A stretch of 64,000 bases of DNA, taken from NCBI RefSeq assembly GCF_003627995.1, contig NZ_CP032707.1, positions 2,408,501 through 2,472,500 on the forward strand. The letters are read 5' to 3'. Below, one piece after another: positions 11,731-19,959 of this stretch. The position numbers and the translations under genes were made by a program. The notes under the pieces are model-generated. The model worked only from the letters and a program-made list of their open reading frames with translations, made no database searches and was not told the origin of the DNA. Position 1 is the first letter of the stretch, and every line of letters begins with the position of its first letter. The DNA comes from Brevundimonas naejangsanensis. Lineage in GTDB: Bacteria > Pseudomonadota > Alphaproteobacteria > Caulobacterales > Caulobacteraceae.

Positions 11731-12878
11731 CCGCCTCGGCCCTGACCCGCCCCGGCGAGCGCGAACGCCTTTCAGTCAAGTTGGGCCAGATCGACTGGCG
11801 GCTGGTCATCCTGGTGACCATCGTCTCCGGCGTCGGCGCGTTGATGCTCTATTCGGTGGGCAAGCAGTCGTGGCAGCCGTGGGCGGCCAACCATCTGATC
11901 CGTTTCGGCGTCTCGGCGGTGCTGATGCTGATCCTGGCGCTGATCAGCCTCCGTTGGTGGTATCGGCTGGCCTATCCGATCTATTTCGTTGCTCTGTTCC
12001 TGCTCGTCTGCGTTGAGTTGTTCGGATACACGGCGATGGGGGCGACGCGCTGGCTGGACATCGGCGTCACCCGCATCCAGCCGTCCGAGATCATGAAGAT
12101 CGGCGTCGTTCTGGCCCTGGCCCGCTGGTATCACGGCGCCTCGGCCCAGGACGCCCGGCTCAGTTGGAAGCTGCTCTGGCCCGTGACGATCATCGGCGCG
12201 CCCTTTCTGCTGGTGGCGCACCAGCCGGACCTCGGCTCGGCCATGCTGATCGGCCTGACGGGGGCGGCCATCATGTTCATGGCAGGCTTGAGCTGGCGGA
12301 TCATCGGCGCGGCGGCCATCGCCGCCATGGTGCTGGTGCCGCCCTACATCATGTTCGGCATGCACGAGTACCAGCGCCACCGCGTGCTGACCTTCCTGAA
12401 CCCCGAGGCCGACATGTCGGACAAGGGCTATCAGATCGTCCAGTCCAAGATCGCCATGGGTTCCGGCGGCCTGCTGGGCAAGGGCTTCGGCCTGGGCAGC
12501 CAGAGCCAGCTGGAGTTCCTGCCCGAGAAGCAGACTGACTTCATCTTCGCCGCCATGGCCGAGGAATTCGGTCTGGTGGGATCGGTGGGCCTGCTGGCCT
12601 GCTATGTGGCCATCATCCTGATCAGCCTGCGGATCGCCTCCCTGTCGCACAGCCACTTCGGCCGTCTGGCGGCGGCGGGGGTGACGGCCACCTTCGCCGT
12701 CTATGTGCTGATCAACGGGGCCATGGTCATGGGTCTGGCGCCTGTGGTGGGCGTGCCCATGCCGCTGCTGTCCTATGGCGGCACCGTCATGCTGACGGTC
12801 ATGATCGGCTTCGGCCTGGTGATGGCGGTCAAGGTCAATCGTTACGCCGAATTGCCCAAGGGACACGGCCTCTTCTGA
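11727..12878 (+). CDS. rodA: Peptidoglycan glycosyltransferase RodA (SEDS family)
   Basis: 383 aa, about ten membrane helices. SEDS signatures are visible: GATRWLDIGVTRIQPSEIMKIG (about 109-130), HQPDLGSAM containing the essential Asp, the loop GFGLGSQSQLEFLPEKQTDFIFAAMAEEFG (about 255-285), and MPLLSYGGTVML near the C-terminus. It polymerises lipid II during elongation with PBP2. The ATG overlaps the mrdA stop by four bases, the usual coupling. Last clear member of the operon. Confidence 0.97.
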   Translation: MTASALTRPGERERLSVKLGQIDWRLVILVTIVSGVGALMLYSVGKQSWQPWAANHLIRFGVSAVLMLILALISLRWWYRLAYPIYFVALFLLVCVELFGYTAMGATRWLDIGVTRIQPSEIMKIGVVLALARWYHGASAQDARLSWKLLWPVTIIGAPFLLVAHQPDLGSAMLIGLTGAAIMFMAGLSWRIIGAAAIAAMVLVPPYIMFGMHEYQRHRVLTFLNPEADMSDKGYQIVQSKIAMGSGGLLGKGFGLGSQSQLEFLPEKQTDFIFAAMAEEFGLVGSVGLLACYVAIILISLRIASLSHSHFGRLAAAGVTATFAVYVLINGAMVMGLAPVVGVPMPLLSYGGTVMLTVMIGFGLVMAVKVNRYAELPKGHGLF

Positions 12879-12907
12879 TCCAGCCGCAGCGGCGTTAATC
12901 TAGGGCC

Positions 12908-13384
12908 ATGACGGACCCGACCGACGCCGCTCCCATCCCCAAGGCTGATCCGGCCATGTTCTCCGACTGCGGCGACACGCCCTGTCCGCAGCCGATTCTC
13001 GCCGATCCCAAGAATGAGGCGGCGGTCCAGGTCGAGGGCCTGCGGATGCGCGACAACCCGGCCGAGTGGGCCTTCGTCCGCCTGTCCAAGCTGATCGAGG
13101 AGTTCGAGGCCAACCTCGACAAGGACGAGGAGATCGGCGCCCGTGTCGTCGGCCTGCCGGGCGAGGGGACGATGCAGATTCTGGACGTCGGCTTCTGGGG
13201 GCCGGACCTGATCATGTTCTTCGGCCGCAACGCCGACGGCAAGCCGGTGCGTCTGATCCAGCACTACAGCCAGATCAACGTGGTGCTGAGCGCGGTCAAG
13301 AAGCCCGAGGAGCGCGAGGCGCGCCGCATCGGCTTCCAGCTCAGCGAAATGGTGCAGAAGACCAATCCGAAGCCGACGGGCTGA
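12908..13384 (+). CDS. Hypothetical protein, possibly DUF6173-like
   Basis: 158 aa, acidic, no signal peptide or membrane segment. The core LPGEGTMQILDVGFWGPDLIMFFGRNADGKPVRLIQHYSQINVVLSAV resembles the conserved core I associate with DUF6173 (ligand unknown). The N-terminus has a short Cys pair (SDCGDTPCPQP). It lies 29 nt after rodA on the same strand and may be read through from it. No function can be given. Confidence 0.6.
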   Translation: MTDPTDAAPIPKADPAMFSDCGDTPCPQPILADPKNEAAVQVEGLRMRDNPAEWAFVRLSKLIEEFEANLDKDEEIGARVVGLPGEGTMQILDVGFWGPDLIMFFGRNADGKPVRLIQHYSQINVVLSAVKKPEEREARRIGFQLSEMVQKTNPKPTG

Positions 13385-13394
13385 CTTTGCCACG

Positions 13395-13531
13395 CGTCAT
13401 CCCGGCCAAGCGGCGCGAGCCGCGCCGAGCCGGGACCGCCACGGGCGCAGGACTGTCAGATGTCGGCGCTTCCGGCGGTCCCGGATAAGGGCTGCGCCCT
13501 TTCCGGGATGACGAAGAATGGCCGGGATGAC
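13395..13531. repeat. Palindromic intergenic repeat, GTCATCCCGG family
   Basis: The element starts with CGTCATCCCGG (13395) and ends with CCGGGATGACG (13503) and a second GGCCGGGATGAC (13520). The inner parts CGGGACCGCC and GGCGGTCCCGG are also complementary, so the element is a long imperfect palindrome. The motif GTCATCCCGG is common in intergenic repeats of alphaproteobacteria. It fills the gap between two convergent genes. Confidence 0.7.
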
Positions 13532-13534
13532 AGA

Positions 13535-14509
13535 TTATAAGGCCGCAGCCCAGTCGGTGGCGCGCACCAGACTGTCGATGATGCCGGGCTCGGACGAGGC
13601 GTGGCCGGCGTCGCCGATGATGTCCAGATGAGCCTCGGGCCAGGCGCGGTGCAGCGACCATGCGCCCGAGATCGGCGTCACCACGTCGAAGCGCCCCTGG
13701 GCGATCCAGCAGGGGATTTGGCGGATGCGGTCGATGTTCTCGAGAATCCAGTTCTCGCTGTCGAAGAAGCCGCCGTTGGTGAAGTACCAGTTCTCGATGC
13801 GGGCGAAGGCCACGGCGAACTCGGGGTCGGCGAACTTGTCCGGCTTGCCCGTCGGCCCCTGGATGCTGACGGTTTCGCCTTCCCAGGTCGACCAGGCCAC
13901 GGCGCAGCGGTTGCGCTCCTCGACGTCGTCGCCGGTCAGACGCTTGTAGTAGGCGGCCATCAGGTCGCCGCGCTCGGCCGCGGGGATGGGCGCCAGGAAC
14001 CGCTCCCAGGCGTCGGGGAAGATCATCGAGGCCCCCTCCTGATAGAACCAGTGCAGTTCTTTCCTGGTCAGCAGGAAGATGCCGCGCAGCACCAGGGCCA
14101 GGCAGCGCTCCGGGTGCTTGATGGCGTAGGTCATCGACAGGGTCGAACCCCAGGACCCGCCGAACACCACCCACTTGTCGATGCCCAGCATGACGCGCAG
14201 TCGCTCGATGTCGGCGACCAGATCCCAGGTGGTGTTGTTCTCCAGCGAGGCGTTGGGCCGCGACAGGCCGCAGCCGCGCTGGTCGAACATGACGATGCGG
14301 TATTTGGCCGGATCGAAATAGCGCCGCATCCCCGGATTGACCGCCCCGCCGGGGCCGCCGTGCAGGACGATGACCGGCACGCCGTGGGGATTGCCGCTTT
14401 CCTCGTAATAGATCTCGTGAATGCTGTCGGTCTTCATCCAGCCCGAGGCGTAGGCTTCGATTTCCGGGTAGAGGTCGCGGCGCGGAGTGCTGTTCACGGT
14501 TGATGCCAT
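13535..14509 (-). CDS. pip: Prolyl aminopeptidase (proline iminopeptidase), S33
   Basis: 324 aa. Removes N-terminal proline from peptides in the cytosol. Landmarks are the oxyanion motif VLHGGPGGAVNPGMRRYFDP (about 47-66), FDQRGCGLS (about 75-83), nucleophile elbow GGSWGSTLSM with Ser at about 113, the Asp region QGRFDVVTP and the C-terminal GDAGHASSE His. Length and order match the family. On the minus strand with the DUF423 gene upstream. Confidence 0.94.
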   Translation of the reverse strand: MASTVNSTPRRDLYPEIEAYASGWMKTDSIHEIYYEESGNPHGVPVIVLHGGPGGAVNPGMRRYFDPAKYRIVMFDQRGCGLSRPNASLENNTTWDLVADIERLRVMLGIDKWVVFGGSWGSTLSMTYAIKHPERCLALVLRGIFLLTRKELHWFYQEGASMIFPDAWERFLAPIPAAERGDLMAAYYKRLTGDDVEERNRCAVAWSTWEGETVSIQGPTGKPDKFADPEFAVAFARIENWYFTNGGFFDSENWILENIDRIRQIPCWIAQGRFDVVTPISGAWSLHRAWPEAHLDIIGDAGHASSEPGIIDSLVRATDWAAAL

Positions 14510-14534
14510 TCTGAAGATTGCTCGGGCCTGTTCG

Positions 14535-14903
14535 TCAGGCCCTGGCGAGGTTGGACTGTAACGCGGCGAAGACGATCAGGACCCATCCGGCGATCATGAG
14601 GGCGCCGCCGATCGGCGCCACGGCGCCCATGGCGGGCAGGTTCATCAGGCCGATCATGGCCAGGGCCAGGCAGAAGATCAGGCCGCCCGCGCTGGCCAGC
14701 CATCCGGCCAGGGTCAGCAGGCGTCCTGATCCGAACAGCGCCAGGGCGGCGGCGAGTACGGCGTGCACCATCTGATAGTGGCCGCCCGTCGTCAGCAGCG
14801 TCTTGACGGCGGGGGCGGCGCCGTGGGCCGCGAAGGCGCCGAGGGCCACAGCCATGGCGCCGTTGAAACCAGCGAAGGCGAGCAGTTTGCGGTCAGGGCT
14901 CAT
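14535..14903 (-). CDS. DUF423 small membrane protein
   Basis: 122 aa, four hydrophobic helices. The family hallmark is at the N-terminus: AGFNGAMAVALGAFAAHG (about 12-29), followed by HYQMVHAVLAAALAL. YgdD of E. coli is the type member; function unknown, inner membrane. It precedes pip by 25 nt on the same strand, so they are probably co-transcribed. Confidence 0.88.
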   Translation of the reverse strand: MSPDRKLLAFAGFNGAMAVALGAFAAHGAAPAVKTLLTTGGHYQMVHAVLAAALALFGSGRLLTLAGWLASAGGLIFCLALAMIGLMNLPAMGAVAPIGGALMIAGWVLIVFAALQSNLARA

Positions 14904-14952
14904 GCCTAATGTCTAGACCACAAAAAACGCGAAGTCTGCTATCGCGGCGCCC

Positions 14953-16137
14953 ATGACGTCCGCTCCGCGCATGGCCCTGCAATACATCCTGCTGTTCAGC
15001 GCCAGCGGCGTGACCCTGCCGTTCGCCGGCCTGTGGTTCCGCGATCAGGGGCTGAGCGGCGCCCAGATCGGCGCCCTGTTGGCCATTCCCATGCTGGCGC
15101 GGGCGCTGACGGGGCCGCTGCTGGCGGTCTGGGCCGACGGATTCGTCCTGCGGCGCACGCCCATCGCCCTGCTGGGCCTGGCCATGGCGGCGGGATACGG
15201 CGGGGCGGGCCTGGTCGAGGGTTTCCTTCCTTGGGCGCTGTGCTGGCTGGTCGGGGCGACGGCCGCGGCGGCCCTTATCCCGCTCAGCGACGTGATGACC
15301 CTGCGGCTGGCGGGGCGCGACGGCTTCGCCTTCTCCCTGCCGCGTGGCTGCGGTTCGGCGGCCTTCGTCGTCGCCAATCTGGCCATGGGCGCGCTGCTGA
15401 CCCACGTCTCGTCGGACGCCGTGATCGTCTGGGCGGTCGCGGCCTCGCTGCTGATCGCCGTCACGGCCTGGCGCGTCCTGCCCGCCGAGCCGGTGGCGGA
15501 GGGCGGTCCCGTCTCGCGGCTGGAGCGGTTCCAGGGCCTGGGGCGGCTGCTGCGCCGGCCGGTCTTCATGGCGGCCATCTTCGCCATCGGGGCGGTGCAG
15601 GCGACCCACGCCTTCTACTACGGCTTTTCAGCCATCGCCTGGCGCGCCCAGGGCATGGCCGAGAGCGTGACGGGCATGCTGTGGGCTTTTTCCGTCGTGG
15701 TCGAGATCGGCTTCATGTGGTGGATCGAGCCGTGGCGGCGACGCGCCGGGATCGGGCCCTGGACCATGCTGTTCATCGGCGCGGGCGCGGCCGTCCTGCG
15801 CTGGAGCGCCATGGCCTTCGCCCCGCCGCTGTGGCTGCTGGGGCCGCTGCAAATGCTGCACGCCCTGACCTTTGCCGCCACCTATCTGGCCGGGGTGCAG
15901 ATCGTCGAGCGGCTGTGTCCGCCTGACAGCCATACGGCGGCCCAGACGTTGAGCTCGGCCCTGTCGGCCGGGGTGCTGATCGGCCTGGCGACCCTGGCGA
16001 GCGGCCCCTTGTACGACGCGGTCGGGCTGAAGGCCTATCTAGGCATGGCGGCGCTGGCGATGGTCGGCGGCCTGGTTGGCCTCTGGGTGCGGTCGCAGGA
16101 CCCGGCCGCGTCGAAGCCCGCTTCAGGCCACGCTTGA
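14953..16137 (+). CDS. MFS carrier, HcaT/MFS_1-like subgroup
   Basis: 394 aa, about twelve membrane helices. The opening LQYILLFSASGVTLPFAGLWFRDQGLSGAQIG is typical of the HcaT/LacY-like MFS group, and SLPRGCGSAAFVVANLAMG and AFYYGFSAIAWRAQGM match it further on. Substrates of the group include phenylpropionate and nucleosides; here unknown. Divergent from DUF423 (about 50 bp apart) and overlapping the next gene tail to tail by 15 bp. Confidence 0.85.
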   Translation: MTSAPRMALQYILLFSASGVTLPFAGLWFRDQGLSGAQIGALLAIPMLARALTGPLLAVWADGFVLRRTPIALLGLAMAAGYGGAGLVEGFLPWALCWLVGATAAAALIPLSDVMTLRLAGRDGFAFSLPRGCGSAAFVVANLAMGALLTHVSSDAVIVWAVAASLLIAVTAWRVLPAEPVAEGGPVSRLERFQGLGRLLRRPVFMAAIFAIGAVQATHAFYYGFSAIAWRAQGMAESVTGMLWAFSVVVEIGFMWWIEPWRRRAGIGPWTMLFIGAGAAVLRWSAMAFAPPLWLLGPLQMLHALTFAATYLAGVQIVERLCPPDSHTAAQTLSSALSAGVLIGLATLASGPLYDAVGLKAYLGMAALAMVGGLVGLWVRSQDPAASKPASGHA

Positions 16138-16722
16138 GCGGGGCAGGGGGGCCAGGCGACGCGCCATGGCCGAGGCCGCCGTCTTGACCGCTGTGCGGAC
16201 GGTGCCTTCGCTCTCGCCGTCGGGAATGCGCAACAGGCCGATCGAGGGGGAGTTCAGACTGTCCGGAAGGTCCGCCAGGACCCGGTAGAGGATGTAGCTT
16301 CCGGCGTCCTCTTCGGCGTCGGACGCGGCGACGGCCGAGACGCCGGCCGTCGCCAGATCACGCAGGATGTCGGCGACGGGCGCGGTGACCCGCGCGACGC
16401 CCGGGCCGGTGCTGTCCAGGCGGCCAGCCTCGCCCAGGCGGCGGTTTTCGGCGCGCATCTGCACGCGGAAGGCCCCGGCATGACTGGTTCGACCGACCAG
16501 CAGCAGGGCCGAGCATTCGCCGCGCGCCAACTGTTCGGTGAGCCGCTCGGCCAGGGCGTCGGGCGAGGCGTCGCCGGGCGTCGCGAGCGTGCGCGCTCCA
16601 GGCGGATTCCAAGGTTCGCCGGACAGGTCCTCGATCGGATCCCAGGCCCGATAGAAGGGCGACCAGACGCAGATGGCGATGACGGGCCGCCGGTCAGGGC
16701 GGCCGCTGGAATCCAGATCCAT
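16123..16722 (-). CDS. Pyroglutamyl-peptidase (C15)-like protein with the catalytic residues replaced
   Basis: 199 aa from ATG 16720-16722. The fold markers of C15 peptidases can be followed: VWSPFYRAWDPIEDLSGEPWNPPG near the N-terminus, a central LLLVGRTSHAGAFRVQMRAEN, then SDAEEDAGSYILYRVLADLP where active enzymes read DAGxYxCN, and GLLRIPDGE where they read IHIP. On that alignment the catalytic Cys is Leu and the His is Arg, so peptidase activity is unlikely. It lies downstream of the TipN-like gene. Family assignment is by eye. Confidence 0.6.
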   Translation of the reverse strand: MDLDSSGRPDRRPVIAICVWSPFYRAWDPIEDLSGEPWNPPGARTLATPGDASPDALAERLTEQLARGECSALLLVGRTSHAGAFRVQMRAENRRLGEAGRLDSTGPGVARVTAPVADILRDLATAGVSAVAASDAEEDAGSYILYRVLADLPDSLNSPSIGLLRIPDGESEGTVRTAVKTAASAMARRLAPLPRSSVA

Positions 16723-16841
16723 CAAAGGAGAGAGGCCCCCATTTGCGCCCCCCGGCGCGTCTCTGTGCGAGACGGTGCTGCGAAAAGCGGCATCAGGTCA
16801 AGTCCGCGAAGCGCCGAAGTGCGGTGAAGCCGAGGCGCCGG

Positions 16842-19469
16842 TCAGCCAAGGTCGCCCACGGCCGCGTCCAGCAACATGAAGGCGCGGCCTTCGTCCGTCG
16901 CCAGCCGGGCCTGCACGTCGCCGGCGTCTCCACGCTCGGCCTGAAGTTTCAAGCCGTGGGCGAAGGCGCGGACATAGGCTTCGGCGTCGGTGCGCAGGTC
17001 GTCGTCGCTCAGCACCCGGCGCGACACGCTGCGGACGGCGGCGGGGGCCACGCGGCGCACGATCTGGCGGGCGCGAGCGGGGTCGTGGCCGGCGAAGGCC
17101 TGGGCGGCCTCTTCCACGCGTGGGCGCGGCAGCAGGGCGTTGGGGTCGACCCCCATGCGCCGGATGGCTGCGGTGACGCGCGCCGCCAGGGCGTCGATCT
17201 CTTGCGGCGAGCCGATGGCGGCCGTCAACTCCAGCGGTTCTGACGGGTCGGCCTGGGGGGCGGGCGGCTGTTCGGGCTGGACCAGGTCCTGCCAGTCGAG
17301 CGACCCGCCCGCGTCCAGCACGGGGTCGGCGGGCGGCGTCTCGATCGGGGCCGGAGCGGCGGGAATGGCCTCGATCCCGGCATCGGGGGCGACAGGGCGC
17401 AGACGGCCGCGCAGGCCGAAGCTGGACGTCAGGCTGGACGGCGGCGCCGCTCGCCTGGGTTCGGTCGAGGCCGGGGGCGCGGCCTCGCGCGGAGCCGGGA
17501 CGGTCGGGCGACGACGCGCTCCGCCGTCGCTGGACACGGCGCCCATCAGGCGAACCGCCTCGGTCAGCATCTCATAGTTCCGGCGCACGCGGTCCTGGAA
17601 GCCGGCGTCCAGGGCCTCGGTGTCCTCGGCCGCCTTTCGAGAGGCGGCGGTCAGGGCGTTCAGGCCCTCCTCGACCGTGGCGCGCACGGCGTCGACCCGC
17701 GCCCGGGCCTCGTCCGGGAGGCGGGCGGCGCGTTCGTCCATCTCGGCGACAGCCTGTTCGACGGCGCCCAGGATGTCTGTCACTTGGGCCAGGGTGGTCT
17801 GCAGGCTTTCGACCAGCTTCTCGCCGGTCATGTCGACCATGTCGGCCGTCTGGGCGACGATGCGGCGGGCGCCGTCGATGCGGGCCTCCGCGGCCTCGTC
17901 GGCCTTCTGCGCCGCGTCGAACAGGGACTCGCCCAGACGGTCGGCGCGGATCTGCGCCTGTTCGATCGCGGCCTGGGCGGCGGCGCGTTGCTCGTCGGCG
18001 GTGGCCTGCAGGGCCTCCAGCGCACGCCGCGTCTCCTCGACCAGCAGGTCGCGGGATTCGGCGGCCAGGGCCTCGAACCGGTCCAGCGACAGCTTGGTGG
18101 CATGGTCGAAGCCGTCGGCTTCGCGTTGCGACATCTCCACCAGGGCCTTGAACTGGTCGACCACGGCATCGACCTGGGCCTTGATGGCGGCGGCGGCATG
18201 GTCGCCTTGCCGGTTCAGGTCTTCGGCGGCGGCGCGAGTCTGGGACAGATGATCCAGAAGTTGGGCGCGCTGACTCTCGATCTGGGCCGAGAAGTCCTCC
18301 TGGTCGGTGCGCAGGGCGTAGGCGGCCGTGACCAGGGCGGCGCGCTGCTGCCCCAGACCTTCCTCGACCGACTGGATCTGTTCGGCGACGCCGGAACCGG
18401 CGGTCTCCAGCCGCAGGGTCTGACGCGCCAGATCGTCGGACGCGGCCCGGGCGGCTTCCTGCGCCTCGTTGGCGGCGGCGGCCAGGTCGGCGGCGCGTGC
18501 GGCGAGGGCGGCCTCGGCCTCGCGCAGCTGGGTCTGGGCCAGGTCGGAGGCGTCGGCGACCATGCGCGACTGGCGCTCGACCGTCTCGACCACGGCCGAG
18601 GCCTGGCCTTCCAGCTTGCCGCCCAGCACGCCCATCTGTTCGCGCTCGTGCGACAGCTGTTCGGCGAGGCGGCGCGCCGTGCCGCCGGCCAGTTCCGCCG
18701 CCTCGTTCAGCAGACTGGATTCCTTGACGAGGGCCTCGCGCAGGGACGCCAGGTCGTCGCGTGCGCGTTCCGCCGACTGGGCTGCGCGGTCGATGTCGTC
18801 GCGCAGGGTGTTCAGCACCTGTCCGGCCTGATTGGCGGCCAGGGCGGTCGGGCCGACCAGGGCGTCGGCCATTTCGCGTGCGCGCCGGGTTTCCTGGGCC
18901 AGGCCGGCGCCCTGACGCACCGCGTGGGCGAGCAGGATGGACAGGCCGACGGGCGCCAGCAGGATCAGGGCGTAAACCGCCAGGCGCAGGGGATCCAATT
19001 CCAACATTCCCGAGCCCAGCTCATAGGCGAACCAGGACGCCAGGCCGCCGACCCACAGGGCCGAGGCCAGGCCGGCGATCAGATAGGCGTTGCCGGCCCC
19101 GGCCGTGGCGGGTGTCTTGCCCCCATGCTTGGCCGTTTGGCGGGCCGGAGGCGCTGCGGGCGGGATGGTCGCGGGCGGGGCGTCGGCGGATTCGGCGAAA
19201 GGCGACAGGGCGCGCTCGGCCTTCTCGGCCTCGGCGGCGCGCTTCTCGGCCAGGGCCTGCTGCTCGGCCAGGCGGCGGCGCTGGCGCTCGGACATGGGGC
19301 GCGGCGGCATGGAGTTGGGTGCGGGTTCGAGAACGGGCTGGAGTTCGGCGGGCGACAGGGACGCTTCGTTCGCGGCCTCGACGGCTTCAGGCGTGGTCGA
19401 GGACCCCGTCTCCAGGGAGGCGGGTTCGGACTCGGTCAGGTTGAGCGGCGGCCGATGGCGGGATTTCAT
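16842..19469 (-). CDS. tipN: TipN-like polar localisation protein
   Basis: 875 aa, close to the length of Caulobacter TipN. Order: a Pro/Ala-rich cytoplasmic N-terminus with a basic patch (SERQRRRLAEQQALAEKRAAEAEKA), two membrane helices (about 127-150 and 161-184) and about 430 residues of near-continuous coiled coil rich in Ala, Glu, Gln and Arg. A Pro-rich linker and a conserved C-terminal helical part ending FMLLDAAVGDLG follow. TipN marks the new pole after division and orients flagellum placement and ParA-driven segregation. Coiled-coil proteins are easily confused, so the symbol rests on architecture, length and taxon. Confidence 0.72.
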   Translation of the reverse strand: MKSRHRPPLNLTESEPASLETGSSTTPEAVEAANEASLSPAELQPVLEPAPNSMPPRPMSERQRRRLAEQQALAEKRAAEAEKAERALSPFAESADAPPATIPPAAPPARQTAKHGGKTPATAGAGNAYLIAGLASALWVGGLASWFAYELGSGMLELDPLRLAVYALILLAPVGLSILLAHAVRQGAGLAQETRRAREMADALVGPTALAANQAGQVLNTLRDDIDRAAQSAERARDDLASLREALVKESSLLNEAAELAGGTARRLAEQLSHEREQMGVLGGKLEGQASAVVETVERQSRMVADASDLAQTQLREAEAALAARAADLAAAANEAQEAARAASDDLARQTLRLETAGSGVAEQIQSVEEGLGQQRAALVTAAYALRTDQEDFSAQIESQRAQLLDHLSQTRAAAEDLNRQGDHAAAAIKAQVDAVVDQFKALVEMSQREADGFDHATKLSLDRFEALAAESRDLLVEETRRALEALQATADEQRAAAQAAIEQAQIRADRLGESLFDAAQKADEAAEARIDGARRIVAQTADMVDMTGEKLVESLQTTLAQVTDILGAVEQAVAEMDERAARLPDEARARVDAVRATVEEGLNALTAASRKAAEDTEALDAGFQDRVRRNYEMLTEAVRLMGAVSSDGGARRRPTVPAPREAAPPASTEPRRAAPPSSLTSSFGLRGRLRPVAPDAGIEAIPAAPAPIETPPADPVLDAGGSLDWQDLVQPEQPPAPQADPSEPLELTAAIGSPQEIDALAARVTAAIRRMGVDPNALLPRPRVEEAAQAFAGHDPARARQIVRRVAPAAVRSVSRRVLSDDDLRTDAEAYVRAFAHGLKLQAERGDAGDVQARLATDEGRAFMLLDAAVGDLG

Positions 19470-19613
19470 GGGCGTCGTTCTCGATCACTAATCGCCAGGC
19501 GAAAGGCGGCGAAGGGCGCAGGCGATGGACCCTAACGGCTGGATCGGAAGGCGAAAAGGCTCGTGCGCGGAATAGGTCGCCGATTGACGACGGCGATCAG
19601 CGTGATCTGTGGA

Positions 19614-19796
19614 TCAGCAGGAGGCGGGGGCGGTCACTTGGACCTTGGTCGCCGGCTTGTTGTCGCCGCATTCCCGCACCCTTTGGATTTCGCGGTCGGG
19701 CTTGGGCGGCGCGTTCAGATCGACGCCGAATTGCGACAACGCCGCTGCGGCGAGCAGGGCGATCAGGCCGGCCAGCATCTCGATCAGGGCTTGCAT
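19614..19796 (-). CDS. Small single-pass membrane or secreted protein
   Basis: 60 aa, MQALIEMLAGLIALLAAAALSQFG then a hydrophilic tail with two cysteines (VRECGDNKP and the C-terminal PASC). One N-terminal hydrophobic helix acts as signal anchor. Weak ribosome binding site. Divergent from the phospholipase D gene. No family recognised; this may be a real small protein or chance. Confidence 0.45.
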   Translation of the reverse strand: MQALIEMLAGLIALLAAAALSQFGVDLNAPPKPDREIQRVRECGDNKPATKVQVTAPASC

Positions 19797-19959
19797 AATC
19801 TCAATATGCCAGAATCCGCTTCGGGCGACAATGCGGCGAAGGCGTGAAGCGTCACCATTGACCCGACTGATGCGAAAATGGAACGATCCGTCCCGGCCGG
19901 CGTCTGAACTGAACGGGACGCGCATTCGGCCGTCACCCGAATCAGCCATTGCGGGGGGT

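Noticed and set aside
17784..19535. 583-codon plus-strand frame opposite the TipN-like gene
   Set aside because: Shadow frame of Gly/Leu/Gln repeats caused by Ala-rich coiled-coil codons.
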